Positions 1 to 11,253 are shown, counted from the first letter of the stretch. The stretch: DNA of 48,277 bases from Psychrobacter sp. (GCF_018260395.1 NZ_JAGLBC010000005.1:1-48277), one strand, 5' to 3'. The notes: generated by a model not told the origin, from the letters alone. Numbers and translations are program-made.

Positions 1-193
1 TACGAACTTAGCTTATGATGAACTGAAATAGTTTTATGTCAGATTAAATTGTTTTTAAATTTGGTATTATTGTCTTAATTGGTTGATGACCTTAATTAAT
101 GATGAGACTTAATTAAAATAAACTTTGATTGACTTCTATTTAGTTGGTTAATATAGAATTACTATTCTAACAACCTTTTTTAGAGTATTCGCT

Positions 194-739
194 ATGCGAT
201 CAAAATACAGACAGCAGCTGCAAAAATTGCTCAAGCCTCTGAATGGAGTGGCTAAAGTATCCACCCAAGACTTAATGACAAAATTTGGGCCTAAAAAAAG
301 CCGACTGCTAAATGACGCTGAGATAAAAATGGCACAGTCAGTATTTGGTGCCGCCTTTGATGTCAGTGAGGTACGTCTAAAGACGGCATGGTGGGTATTA
401 AAAAACTATGCTGTTAGTCCCAATGGCAATATCTATTTTAATCCAAATGACTGGATTGAGGACTTTAGCAAGCAGTCGTTAGGCAAAAAAAGTTGGTTAA
501 TTCATGAGTTAACGCATGTTTGGCAAATTCAACAGGGGTTAAAAGTGGTACGCGGTGCGCTACTCAATCGACGTTATGACTATGTATTAGAAGAAGGCAA
601 ATCCTTTTTTAAATACGGTATCGAACAACAAGCGCGTATGGTTGAAGATTACTTTGTGCGCCGCGAACAAGGTAGGGACTGTAACGCTTGGCAAGCTTGT
701 ATTCCATTTTTACAGCAAAGCAAGGATTTCCAGGCATGA
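194..739 (+). CDS. Hypothetical protein with HELTH zinc-metallopeptidase-like motif (DUF4157/vgr-related-like)
   Basis: 181-aa ORF; contains SWLIHELTHVWQIQQG (HExxH) as in DUF4157/Rhs-Vgr-associated proteins; family assignment from recall only. Confidence 0.6.
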   Translation: MRSKYRQQLQKLLKPLNGVAKVSTQDLMTKFGPKKSRLLNDAEIKMAQSVFGAAFDVSEVRLKTAWWVLKNYAVSPNGNIYFNPNDWIEDFSKQSLGKKSWLIHELTHVWQIQQGLKVVRGALLNRRYDYVLEEGKSFFKYGIEQQARMVEDYFVRREQGRDCNAWQACIPFLQQSKDFQA

Positions 740-926
740 ATAATAGAACAACCTGTAAAACTCTTATAAATCTAACAAATCCAAACTATAGAGTTTAACG
801 ATTAAATTGCAAGTCATGACAAGCAGATTGAACAATTCAAACAACAGTTGAAAAAGTTCAAATAAGACTTTATTAGATAAGATAGTTGTACAAGTTTGAA
901 TGATTGAGTGCTTTAAATTAATGCAT

Positions 927-962
927 AAAAAAGGCCCCCGGTACTGATATCGGAGGCCTTTC
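927..962. terminator. Intrinsic terminator, possibly bidirectional, between ORF 194-739 and gltA
   Basis: AAAGGCCcCCG-GTACTGATAT-CGGaGGCCTTT stem flanked by A-run and T-run. Confidence 0.75.
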
Positions 963-1086
963 GTTTAGCTTATTAATCATCAGTTGCCTATTAAGTTAGT
1001 TTTTATAGCTTAATAAATACTGAGCTTACTAAATATGAAGCTTACGAAATATAAACTACTATTTAGGATTTTCTATACAACTACGC

Positions 1087-2367
1087 TTATTTACGATCTT
1101 CAAGCTTAACAAAGTCACGCTGCGTTTCGCCAGTGTATAACTGACGAGGACGACCAATCTTAAATGGTGCTGAATGCATTTCTAACAAGTGGCTGATCCA
1201 ACCTGAAGTACGCGCTAAAGCAAAGATAACAGTAAACATTGAAGTTGGGATGCCAATAGCTTTTAGGATGATACCTGAGTAGAAGTCAACGTTTGGATAT
1301 AAATTACGTTTTACAAAGTACTCATCTTCAAGAGCGATTTTCTCAAGCTTCATAGCCAGCTCAAGCTTAGGATCATTGATACCTAAAGCGCCTAAAACTT
1401 CATCACAAGTTTCTTTCATAACTTTGGCACGTGGATCAAAGTTTTTATAAACGCGGTGACCAAAGCCCATTAGCTTCACTTCTTTACGTTTCACTTTTTC
1501 CATGAACTCGTCAACGTTTTCAACGGTACCAATTTCGTCTAGCATTTTTAGTACGGCTTCGTTAGCGCCACCGTGTGATGGACCCCAAAGTGCTACAATA
1601 CCAGCAGCAATACACGCATAAGGGTTAGCGCCAGTTGAAGCTGTCAAACGAACCGTAGAGGTAGAAGCGTTTTGCTCATGGTCTGCATGCAGGGTGAAGA
1701 TCTTATCCATTGCTTTAGCAATAATTGGATTTACTTTGTAATCTCTATCAGCAGGCGTAGCAAACATCATGTACAAGAAGTTTTCCGCGTAATTGAAGTC
1801 ATTACGTGGGTACATGAAAGGTTCGCCCTTGGTGTATTTGTAGCTCATCGCGGCGAGAGTTGGCATTTTTGCGATTAAGCGAATAGCCGTAATGTCACGC
1901 TGTTTTTCATCAGTTACATCTAAGTTATCATGATAAAAAGCAGATAAAGCGCCGACCACACCTACCATAATAGCCATTGGGTGCGCATCACGACGGAAAC
2001 CTTCATAAAATTTACGTAATTGATCATGAACGCCTGTATGTTCTCTTATGTTTTTATAGAACTCTTCTTTTTGTTCAGCATTTGGTAAATCACCATGAAG
2101 TAAGGCATAGCAAACTTCTAAGTATTCAGCATTATCAGCCAATTGATCGATGGGATAACCACGGTGTAACAACTCACCTTTATCACCATCAATATAGGTG
2201 ATTTCTGATTCAACAGGTGCCGTTACTTTGAAACCTGGGTCATAAGTCCAATAGCCTGCTTCTTGAAAAGCTGAAACGTCAACTACTGATGGACCAAGAG
2301 TGCCCTTAATAATCGGTAATTCATATTCCTGTCCATCTACCTTTAGATATGCAGTTTCGTTAGCCAT
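1087..2367 (-). CDS. gltA: Citrate synthase (type II)
   Basis: 426 aa; [57 protein letters not shown] upstream of ATG. Confidence 0.98.
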   Translation of the reverse strand: MANETAYLKVDGQEYELPIIKGTLGPSVVDVSAFQEAGYWTYDPGFKVTAPVESEITYIDGDKGELLHRGYPIDQLADNAEYLEVCYALLHGDLPNAEQKEEFYKNIREHTGVHDQLRKFYEGFRRDAHPMAIMVGVVGALSAFYHDNLDVTDEKQRDITAIRLIAKMPTLAAMSYKYTKGEPFMYPRNDFNYAENFLYMMFATPADRDYKVNPIIAKAMDKIFTLHADHEQNASTSTVRLTASTGANPYACIAAGIVALWGPSHGGANEAVLKMLDEIGTVENVDEFMEKVKRKEVKLMGFGHRVYKNFDPRAKVMKETCDEVLGALGINDPKLELAMKLEKIALEDEYFVKRNLYPNVDFYSGIILKAIGIPTSMFTVIFALARTSGWISHLLEMHSAPFKIGRPRQLYTGETQRDFVKLEDRK

Positions 2368-3925
2368 AAAATCCTCTTAATTATTGTAATAACAGTAAGT
2401 TTGGGGTGAATAACATTGATATAAGTCGAAAAGCATTGAGTTGGCTTTAAACCAATCTTAATCGCTTTATAAATAATAGTAATGCTATCGGGTCTAACAC
2501 TTTAGTATAAATTTAATCTTTGCTCTATTTAATCTTTGTTCTATTAACTATCAATCCCTTTAGAATTAATGCTTTTAATAAAAAAAATGACTAAAACAGC
2601 GTTAAATAAATTTTTCAAAGCATTAATTTTACGCCTTGTTTAATAACACATGCCAGTATTTAGTAAATAATTACCCTTAAATATGCACTAACTCTGGCTT
2701 TATGTATGCACTATTTATGCCTTTTCCACAGTAAGGATGACTGAAAAAGGCCAAAATTGCTAGTTTTCTTCATCAATCGATTGCTTACAGTAGATAAGGG
2801 AGCACAGTAAGATTAAATCAAATCAATGATTTGATAGATTTAGGCATATACAAAGATCTAGATATATACCGACCATATAATATCAGTAAACAGACGATAT
2901 TGAAAAAAACATTTATAACGTAAAATCGCCCCTATAGTCAATGTAAAGACTATATATGAACGTATCTTACAGGCTGATTTTTTAGTACATTTTGATGACA
3001 ATTAAAATATTTAGCTATCATATAACCATAACCTAGAATTTTATTAACAAGTTTTGATTATTGTATGATTTTAAATTCGATTAATACAACTGAGTTACAG
3101 GATTGGACGGATTAGCGAATCCTGTTAATACGCTTTGATAGCAGTTATTTTATTATGCCTAAAAATATCAATCTAGCTGATTAAATTTGAATAAATAGGA
3201 TGCAATCATTAAAAAAATACTACAATAGTTTGGTGTTAATTAAACGATAATATTAATAAGCATAAGATATAAGCATTTAACATCTTAGTTGCTTATAAAA
3301 AATTTGATGTAGCTTTATCAATAGTAACTAAATTGTTAGCGAATAAGTGACTGTTTAAGCTTATTTGGTATTTTAATTGTAATTGATAACAACAAACTCT
3401 ATAATTACAGCGTTATAGATGCTGGCTTAGTATTTATCTGTTAGATTGCAAACTTTTTAAATAGTATAAATTTTGACTAGTAATAGCCTACACTTTATAA
3501 ATAGTGGATGGTTACAACGTTTATTGTGAATAAAATTCGCTACATAACTAAAATAGTTTTAAATTTTTATGATATTTTTTGCGAATCAACAAATGATAGT
3601 TAAGTCGCCAACGCCTTTTGAGCGTAAGCTTTTGCATCGAATCTTAATACTCTAAAATTTTTATTTGTAATCATTCTTAGTTGTTCATATTACAAAAATT
3701 AGAGTGCTGTAGCTTTACAGTACGGCTAAATACTAATTTAGCTTGTTAGCAACTCCTTAACTTATAAGTCTCGTGCACGTATTAGACAACAGAACTTAAG
3801 CATTGAATCAAACAGATGGCATTGATAAAAGCTTGTAATGTTAAATAGGTTTGAAATTTTGCTTTTAGTAAGTGAAAGGTCTTAATAGCGTAATCACGAG
3901 TGTCAACCGCAAAAGGACGCCCGCT

Positions 3926-4303
3926 GTGAAAAGCAATCGACCGATTAATCTGCCACTTAGCCAAGTGATTAGCGTTAACAGTTCACCGACAGCCAGAGCA
4001 TCGATTTTACATCGTATTTCAGGAGTTATTCTATTTTTATTAATTCCAGTTTTGCTATGGCTTCTACAAACTTCAATATATTCTCCTGAACGTTTTAATG
4101 CTGTTTTTGACAACATGGTATTGCGCTTTATTGTGTGGATATTTGTTGCTGCAACTGCTTACCATTTTGTGATGGGCATCAAGCATTTACTTGCCGATAT
4201 GGGCTTTAATGAAGAGCTTCAATCTGGTAGAAGAGCGTCAATTGTGACCTTTATTATTGCTGCTATACTAATAGTGCTGTCATTTATATGGGTGATGTTC
4301 TAA
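3926..4303 (+). CDS. sdhC: Succinate dehydrogenase cytochrome b556 subunit
   Basis: SdhC-like (RPINLPLSQV...SILHRISGVILF...AYHFVMGIKHLLAD). GTG at 3926 has an AAAGGA RBS; the ORF track starts at an upstream GTG (3872). Confidence 0.93.
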   Translation: MKSNRPINLPLSQVISVNSSPTARASILHRISGVILFLLIPVLLWLLQTSIYSPERFNAVFDNMVLRFIVWIFVAATAYHFVMGIKHLLADMGFNEELQSGRRASIVTFIIAAILIVLSFIWVMF

Positions 4304-4674
4304 TGAGAAATGATTCTGGAATTAAAAGTGCGACCGGCCTAACTGGCTCAGGATCGCGCGATTGGATTATGCAACGTATAAGTGCTGTGGTATTAGCTGT
4401 ATACACAGTGGTGATGGTGGCTTTCTTCTTGCTTCATGGTAGCGTAAATTATGAGCAATGGGTAACGTTCGTCATGAGCATGCCAATGCGTTTATTAAGT
4501 TTACTGGCGATAGTTGCCTTAGCGGTACACGCTTGGGTAGGCATGTGGACGATCTTTACTGACTATGTTAAATCTACTGGTCTGCGCATTGTATTACAGG
4601 CTGCTATGATCATCGCAATTTTAGTATACCTATTTTGGGGCGTCATGATTTTTTGGGGCCGTGGCATCATGTAA
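4303..4674 (+). CDS. sdhD: Succinate dehydrogenase membrane anchor subunit
   Basis: TAATG overlap with the sdhC stop; GSGSRDWIMQRISAVVLAVYTV; three TM helices. Confidence 0.93.
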   Translation: MRNDSGIKSATGLTGSGSRDWIMQRISAVVLAVYTVVMVAFFLLHGSVNYEQWVTFVMSMPMRLLSLLAIVALAVHAWVGMWTIFTDYVKSTGLRIVLQAAMIIAILVYLFWGVMIFWGRGIM

Positions 4675-4943
4675 CTTAATAGCTCGTTTATTTATATGAT
4701 CTCTAAGTTTTAATACTTTAATTGGAATCTATAAATAGGCGCTATATAGTTAATAGATGAACCAAAACAACTTTAGACAAAAGCGAGCCTGTCTGGTAAT
4801 GAGAGGCTATTTTAGTAACTTAATTGATTCAAGCAGCATTGGCTATATTAGCTAAAAAGTCTTAAGACAAGCTTGAAATAAGTTGCTTAATAGTGACCAT
4901 CGCCAGCTAATATGACGACTAACGTATTCATTAGGAAAACGTA

Positions 4944-6794
4944 ATGGCAACTAGACAAGACAATACAATAAGCAATATTAAAACCCTAAATTACGACTCT
5001 GTTATCGTTGGCGGTGGCGGCTCAGGTATGCGTGCAGCTCTGCAATTAGCAGATGGTGGCATGAAAGTAGCTGTTATTACCAAAGTATTCCCAACTCGTT
5101 CGCACACTGTTGCGGCTCAGGGTGGTATCGGTGCAAGTTTAGGTAACATGAGTGATGATAACTGGCACTTCCATTTTTATGACACTGTAAAAGGTTCAGA
5201 TTGGTTGGGTGACCAAGACGCTATCGAATTTATGTGCCGTGAAGCGCCAAAAGTGGTTTATGAGCTTGAGCACATGGGTATGCCGTTTGACCGTAACCCA
5301 GATGGTACGATTTATCAACGTCCTTTTGGTGGTCATACCTCTAACTATGGTGAAAAAGCAGTACAACGTGCTTGTGCAGCGGCTGACCGTACAGGGCATG
5401 CTTTATTGCATACTTTATATCAAAAGAACTTAGAAGCGGGTACTGAATTCTTCATCGAGTGGATCGCATTAGATTTAATCAAAGATGAAAAAGGCGATAT
5501 CAACGGTGTGGTAGCAATTGAACAAGAAACTGGTACCGTTGCTGTATTCCAAGCCACCAATACTGTATTAGCTACAGGTGGTGCAGGTCGTATATTCTCA
5601 GCATCAACAAACGCCTATATTAATACAGGTGATGGTTTAGGTATGGCAGTTCGTGCTGGTATTCCTTTACAAGATATGGAATTTTGGCAATTCCACCCTA
5701 CCGGTGTATTCGGTGCAGGGGTACTTCTAACAGAAGGTTGTCGTGGTGAAGGTGCTATCTTACGTAATAAAGATGGTGAAGCCTTCATGGAACGTTACGC
5801 GCCTACGGTTAAAGATTTGGCGCCTCGTGACTTAGTATCACGTTCTATGGACCAAGAGATTAAAGAAGGTCGTGGCTGTGGACCAAATGCGGATCATATC
5901 GTAATGGACATGACGCATTTGGGTGTCGATACTATAATGAAGCGTCTGCCTTCAGTATTTGAAATTGGTAAAAACTTTGCTAACGTTGATATTACTAAAG
6001 AGCCAATCCCAGTTATTCCAACTATTCACTATATGATGGGCGGTATTCCAACCACTATTCATGGTCAGGTAATTGTTCCTAATTTAGAAGGGAATGTTGA
6101 CGAGCACGGCTTATATACAGAAGGTAAGATTGTTAAAGGTCTATATGCCATTGGTGAGTGTGCTTGTGTAAGCGTTCACGGTGCTAACCGTTTAGGAACC
6201 AACTCTTTACTTGACTTGGTTGTCTTTGGACGCGCCGCTGGTAAACATATTATTGATAACTTTAGCAGCTCTGACCATACCTATCATCCTTTAAATCCAC
6301 GTGTATTAGACTATACCGTTGGTCGCTTAAATAAATTACAGCAATCAACCCAAGGTTATAACGCACAAGAAGTAGCAGATGAAATCCGTGCCACCATGCA
6401 GAAGCATGCTAGTGTGTTCCGTACTCAAGCTTTGATGGACGAAGGGGTTCAAAAGTTATTAGCGCTTCAAGATAAGGTCGATAACATTCATTTAGCTGAC
6501 AAGTCTCAAGTATTTAACACAGCGCGTATTGAAGCCTTAGAAGTTGCTAACCTTTATGAAGTTGCAAAAGCTACTATGCTTTCAGCTTCAAAACGTCAAG
6601 AGTGTCGTGGTGCGCATACTGTACTTGATTATGAGCGTCCAGAAGACGATGCAGTTGCGCCAAACGGTCGTAATGATAACGAGTGGATGAAGCATACAAT
6701 ATGGTATTCTGAAGGCAACAAGATTGTTTATAAGCCAGTTCGTAAAGTACCATTGACTGTTGATTATGTTGAACCAAAAGTGCGCGTTTACTAA
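4944..6794 (+). CDS. sdhA: Succinate dehydrogenase flavoprotein subunit
   Basis: 616 aa; GGGGSGMRAALQLA, FPTRSHTVAAQGGI, HPTGVFGAGVLLTEGCRGEG. Confidence 0.98.
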   Translation: MATRQDNTISNIKTLNYDSVIVGGGGSGMRAALQLADGGMKVAVITKVFPTRSHTVAAQGGIGASLGNMSDDNWHFHFYDTVKGSDWLGDQDAIEFMCREAPKVVYELEHMGMPFDRNPDGTIYQRPFGGHTSNYGEKAVQRACAAADRTGHALLHTLYQKNLEAGTEFFIEWIALDLIKDEKGDINGVVAIEQETGTVAVFQATNTVLATGGAGRIFSASTNAYINTGDGLGMAVRAGIPLQDMEFWQFHPTGVFGAGVLLTEGCRGEGAILRNKDGEAFMERYAPTVKDLAPRDLVSRSMDQEIKEGRGCGPNADHIVMDMTHLGVDTIMKRLPSVFEIGKNFANVDITKEPIPVIPTIHYMMGGIPTTIHGQVIVPNLEGNVDEHGLYTEGKIVKGLYAIGECACVSVHGANRLGTNSLLDLVVFGRAAGKHIIDNFSSSDHTYHPLNPRVLDYTVGRLNKLQQSTQGYNAQEVADEIRATMQKHASVFRTQALMDEGVQKLLALQDKVDNIHLADKSQVFNTARIEALEVANLYEVAKATMLSASKRQECRGAHTVLDYERPEDDAVAPNGRNDNEWMKHTIWYSEGNKIVYKPVRKVPLTVDYVEPKVRVY

Positions 6795-6910
6795 GATAAG
6801 CTTGATTGACGTAGCCTATTTGAATTTAATTTTTTGAATTAGTAAAGCTGTTTAACTTTACCTTAGTTTGGTATTAAATTAGCAGTTTTACGCCGTGTGG
6901 AGTTAGCAAT

Positions 6911-7621
6911 ATGAGCCGAGGTACTCGCACCATAGAAATATACCGCTACGACCCTGATAAGGACGCAGCCCCTTACATGCAAACTTATACGATTGAGCTT
7001 CTAGACTCTGATCGTATGTTGCTTGACGTTTTACTTCGTTTGAAAAAACAAGATGAAGGCATCACCTTTAGACGCTCTTGCCGCGAAGGCATTTGTGGTT
7101 CTGATGGGGTTAACATCAATGGTAAAAACGGTCTAGCATGTTTAATTAACATGAACACTTTACCTGAGAAAATCACAGTACGTCCTCTACCAGGTCTGCC
7201 TGTGGTACGTGATTTGGTTGTGGACATGAACCAGTTCTATGAACAATATGAAAAAGTACACCCGTACTTAATCAATGATCAACCTGCACCGCCTACTGAG
7301 CGTTTACAATCTCCTGAAGACCGTGAGAAGTTAAATGGCTTATACGAGTGTATTTTATGTGCATGTTGTTCTACTAGCTGTCCATCATTTTGGTGGAATC
7401 CTGATAAATTCTTAGGACCATCTGCGTTACTCAATGCATATCGCTTTGTTGCAGATAGCCGTGACAGTGATACCCAAGCACGTTTAGCTCGTATGGACGA
7501 TCCATTCAGTCTATTCCGTTGCCGCGGTATTATGAACTGTGTTGCAGTATGTCCTAAAGGTTTAAATCCAACTCGTGCTATTGGGCATCTACGTAACATG
7601 TTACTAGAGCAAGCTGGTTAA
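6911..7621 (+). CDS. sdhB: Succinate dehydrogenase iron-sulfur subunit
   Basis: Fe-S Cys motifs CREGICGSDGVNINGKNGLAC, CILCACCSTSCPSFWW, CRGIMNCVAVCPKGLNP. Confidence 0.98.
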   Translation: MSRGTRTIEIYRYDPDKDAAPYMQTYTIELLDSDRMLLDVLLRLKKQDEGITFRRSCREGICGSDGVNINGKNGLACLINMNTLPEKITVRPLPGLPVVRDLVVDMNQFYEQYEKVHPYLINDQPAPPTERLQSPEDREKLNGLYECILCACCSTSCPSFWWNPDKFLGPSALLNAYRFVADSRDSDTQARLARMDDPFSLFRCRGIMNCVAVCPKGLNPTRAIGHLRNMLLEQAG

Positions 7622-7653
7622 ATTGAGTTAGCAATACTTTACGTGAATACCAC

Positions 7654-7687
7654 AGACCTCTATTTGTTGATAGGGGTCTTTTTTTGT
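7654..7687 (+). terminator. Intrinsic terminator of sdhCDAB
   Basis: AGACCtCTAT-TTGTTG-ATAGgGGTCT followed by TTTTTTT. Confidence 0.85.
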
Positions 7688-7918
7688 TAAAATTAACTCT
7701 GCTCAAATGATGAACATTTAGATTATAAATAGCTAATATTAATCATTCAAAACTTATTATTTTTGGTTATGTGATACCCTTATATTGAGTGTGCAACTGT
7801 ATTCTAAAATTGTTACGATATACAGTATGGTGCATTAACATGGCGTAATAATTGCATAAATTATATAGATAACTAACTATGCCAATAGCTGCCAAAATGA
7901 AGTGCTTTAAACAAATGC

Positions 7919-7966
7919 TTTAGTTATTAGGTGATTTAGTTATCAGGTGATTTAGCTATTAAAATT
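7919..7966. repeat. 16-bp degenerate tandem repeat x3
   Basis: TTTAGTTATTAGGTGA / TTTAGTTATCAGGTGA / TTTAGCTATTAAAATT. Confidence 0.75.
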
Positions 7967-8329
7967 CTATTTAAAATTTAATCGTATACAGCCGAATTTA
8001 GAACTAAAATAAAAATATGCAAAATTAATAAATTTAAAAAAATTTAGCTCTATATTAAAAATCTTAAAACAAATAATAAAATGAATAAATTACAGTTGAT
8101 ATAAGTGATGTATCCTATTATGAAAGAACAAATAAAAACATAGAAAGATAATAAAACTTATATCAATAAGTTTGTATATTTGACTTGCCGTAATTGTTGA
8201 TTATTTCATAAATATTTTAAATCATTATATTTGAATATTTTAAATGCTTATTATTAATTATCAATTCATGCAATAGCTCTTTAAATGAGTTTTATTTTAA
8301 TCAAACCTTAATGTTAATAAGAAAAGACT

Positions 8330-11215
8330 ATGACTACTATGACTAATGAAGATGCTATAAAAGCAGCAGCAGGTTCTGAGCTTGCAGGCGACAATGCAAC
8401 TTATATCGAGTCGCTTTATGAACAATACTTACAAGACCCAGATAGCGTTGATGAAGATTGGCAAGCATATTTTGAACAGTACAAATCAGCTAATGATGCT
8501 TTACACCATGCCATTCAGGATCAGTTTTTACTTTTAGCCCGTAATCAAACCGCAAATAAAGGGGTAGCCCTCGCGGCCTCTGAAGTCTCTACCGATGCAA
8601 ATCCTAATTGTCAAGACCCTAGAAATATGGGTGTACAGAAGTTAATATCTGCTTATCGTCGTCGCGGACATCGCCGCGCTCAGTTAGATCCTTTGCAATT
8701 ACATCCACGTGCACCTGTTGAAGATTTAGCCCTAGAGTATCATGGGTTGTCTGAAGCCGATTTAGACACTGTATTTCCAACTAGTGACTTTAAGATTGGC
8801 AAACCTGAAGCAACACTTCGTGAAATAATCGAAACTGCAAATCGTATTTACTGTCGCCACATTGGCCTTGAATATATGCATGTAACCACTAGTGTTGAAA
8901 AACGCTGGTTTGAAAATTACATGGAAACCAATCTTGGTTACATCAAGTTTGATACTGATAAGAAAAAAGAGATTCTTGAGCGTCTCACGGCAGCAGAAGG
9001 TCTAGAAAAATATTTAGCTCGTAAATATACTGGGGTGAAACGTTTTGGTCTTGAGGGCGGCGAGAGCTTTATCCCAGCGGTTCATGAGATTATTCAACGT
9101 GCAGGAGGCTACGGTACCAAAGAAATGGTTATCGGTATGGCTCACCGTGGCCGTCTTAATTTATTGGTAAACATTTTAGGTAAAAATCCTGCCGATTTAT
9201 TTGATGAGTTTGATGGTAAAGTAATGCCTCAAAAAGGGTCAGGAGATGTTAAGTATCATAATGGATATTCATCTAACATAATGACGCCTGGTGGTGAAGC
9301 GCATCTTGCCTTAGCGTTTAACCCTTCACATTTAGAAATCGTCTCTCCAGTACTTGAAGGTTCAGTTCGTGCTCGTCAAGTCCGTCGTAATGATACCGAT
9401 GGTAACTTGGTTCTACCGTTGGTAATTCACGGTGATGCTGCTATTGCAGCTCAGGGTGTGGTTCAAGAAACCTTCCAGATGTCGCAGACTCGTGCGTACA
9501 CTACTGGCGGTACGGTACATATTGTCATTAATAACCAAGTGGGTTTTACCACTAGCCGTCAAGAAGATGCACGTTCTACTGAGTATTGTACAGATATTGC
9601 TAAGATGGTCCATGCGCCAATATTACACGTCAATGGTGACGACCCCGAAGCAGTGGTATTCGCAGCACAAATGGCTCTAGATTATCGTCATGAATTCCAT
9701 AAAGATATTGTGATTGACTTATTCTGCTATCGTCGTAACGGTCACAACGAAGCCGATGAGCCTTCAGCAACTCAGCCATTAATGTATGCCATCATCAAGA
9801 AGCTACCTACTACTCGTACATTGTATGCCGAAAAATTGTTGCAAGAAGGTGTTATTTCACAAGGTGATGATAAAATTCTTGAAGATGAATACCGTGAAGC
9901 TTTAGACAAAGGAGAGTATGTAGCCAATTCACTGGTACGTGAGCCAAATAAAAAGCTGTTCGTAGATTGGAGTCCTTATTTAGGTCATGAATTGCAGGAT
10001 GATTGGGATACCAGTGTTGATATTGAAAAACTACAAGCTTATGGCCGTCGTATGGCTGAAATGCCAGAAGGATTTAAGCTACAACGTCAAGTTCAAAAAG
10101 TTGTTGAACAACGTTTAGCGATGCAAACTGGCGAAGAGCCATTAAATTGGGGTGCCGCTGAAACTTTAGCTTATGCTACTTTGGTAGATGAGGGTGTGCT
10201 AGTTCGTATTACAGGTGAAGATGTGGGTCGTGGTACTTTCTCGCATCGTCACGCTGAGATCTTTAACGTTGAAAATGGTGAAATGTATGTACCATTGGCT
10301 CATTTAAATAAATCGCAAGCACGTTTTGCTACTTATAACTCGTTATTGTCAGAAGAAGCGGTACTAGCATTTGAGTATGGCTATGCGACCACAGTGCCTA
10401 ACGCACTGATCATTTGGGAAGCACAGTTCGGAGATTTCGTAAACGGTGCACAAGTGGTTATCGACCAATTTATTTCAAGCGGTGAGACCAAATGGCAACG
10501 TGCGTGTGGTTTGACCATGCTGTTACCGCATGGTTTTGAAGGTCAAGGTCCAGAGCATTCTTCAGCACGTTTAGAACGTTTCTTACAGTTATGTGCTGAA
10601 GACAACATGCAGGTTATCACGCCAACTACACCTGCTCAGATCTTCCATGCACTTCGTCGTCAGGCTGTACGTCCAATACGTAAACCTTTAGTAGTTATGT
10701 CACCTAAGAGCTTACTACGTCATAAACTGGCTACTTCAGAATTAGAAGAGTTAGCTAATGGTAAGTTTGAGACAGTATTGCCAGAGTTTGATCAGCTAGC
10801 TAATGACAAAGTTACTCGTATCGTGATGTGCGGTGGTAAGGTCTATTATGATTTACTAGAACAGCGTCGTGAATTAGGTTTAGATCATGTGGCTATTGTA
10901 CGTATTGAGCAGTTATACCCATTACCAGAAAAACGTATGGTTGAAGAAGTGCAGAAATATGCCAATTTAGAAGAGATTGTCTGGTGTCAAGAAGAACCGC
11001 TGAATCAAGGTGCATGGTATTATTTAGCACCGCATATGTTCCGTATTTTTGGTCCAAAGGGTGACCAACCTCGTGTCACTAAAGCTCACATTGTTGAGCC
11101 AGTTGCTCGTCCTGCTTCTGCAGCGCCTGCAACCGGTTTACCCGCTATCCATGCTCGTCAGCAACGAGAATTGGTAGCTGGTGGCTTGGGTGTATCAGTA
11201 GATCAATTAAAATAA
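8330..11215 (+). CDS. sucA: 2-oxoglutarate dehydrogenase E1 component
   Basis: 961 aa; YEQYLQDPDSVDEDWQAYF, GMAHRGRLNLLVNILGKNP, full-length E1o. Confidence 0.98.
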   Translation: MTTMTNEDAIKAAAGSELAGDNATYIESLYEQYLQDPDSVDEDWQAYFEQYKSANDALHHAIQDQFLLLARNQTANKGVALAASEVSTDANPNCQDPRNMGVQKLISAYRRRGHRRAQLDPLQLHPRAPVEDLALEYHGLSEADLDTVFPTSDFKIGKPEATLREIIETANRIYCRHIGLEYMHVTTSVEKRWFENYMETNLGYIKFDTDKKKEILERLTAAEGLEKYLARKYTGVKRFGLEGGESFIPAVHEIIQRAGGYGTKEMVIGMAHRGRLNLLVNILGKNPADLFDEFDGKVMPQKGSGDVKYHNGYSSNIMTPGGEAHLALAFNPSHLEIVSPVLEGSVRARQVRRNDTDGNLVLPLVIHGDAAIAAQGVVQETFQMSQTRAYTTGGTVHIVINNQVGFTTSRQEDARSTEYCTDIAKMVHAPILHVNGDDPEAVVFAAQMALDYRHEFHKDIVIDLFCYRRNGHNEADEPSATQPLMYAIIKKLPTTRTLYAEKLLQEGVISQGDDKILEDEYREALDKGEYVANSLVREPNKKLFVDWSPYLGHELQDDWDTSVDIEKLQAYGRRMAEMPEGFKLQRQVQKVVEQRLAMQTGEEPLNWGAAETLAYATLVDEGVLVRITGEDVGRGTFSHRHAEIFNVENGEMYVPLAHLNKSQARFATYNSLLSEEAVLAFEYGYATTVPNALIIWEAQFGDFVNGAQVVIDQFISSGETKWQRACGLTMLLPHGFEGQGPEHSSARLERFLQLCAEDNMQVITPTTPAQIFHALRRQAVRPIRKPLVVMSPKSLLRHKLATSELEELANGKFETVLPEFDQLANDKVTRIVMCGGKVYYDLLEQRRELGLDHVAIVRIEQLYPLPEKRMVEEVQKYANLEEIVWCQEEPLNQGAWYYLAPHMFRIFGPKGDQPRVTKAHIVEPVARPASAAPATGLPAIHARQQRELVAGGLGVSVDQLK

Positions 11216-11223
11216 GTCAAACT

Positions 11224-11253
11224 AAGGTCTAAGTAGGTAACTGCTTAGACCTT
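11224..11253. terminator. Strong hairpin in the sucA-sucB intergenic region (attenuator or weak terminator)
   Basis: AAGGTCTAAG-tAGGTAACTg-CTTAGACCTT, 10-bp perfect stem; no long U-tract directly after. Confidence 0.5.

Noticed and set aside
1672-2201. Plus-strand ORFs antisense to gltA (1672-1878, 1977-2201)
   Set aside because: Entirely inside the confident gltA coding sequence, no RBS or recognisable domain.
3782-4116. Minus-strand ORFs overlapping the sdhC start
   Set aside because: Overlap the conserved SdhC coding region and its RBS; no domain.
6985-7599. Antisense ORFs opposite sdhB
   Set aside because: Shadow ORFs of a conserved gene; no family signal.
8154-8173. AAACTTAT-ATCA-ATAAGTTT palindrome upstream of sucA as a regulator site
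   Set aside because: AT-rich and plausible by chance in this spacer; no second copy or known motif.
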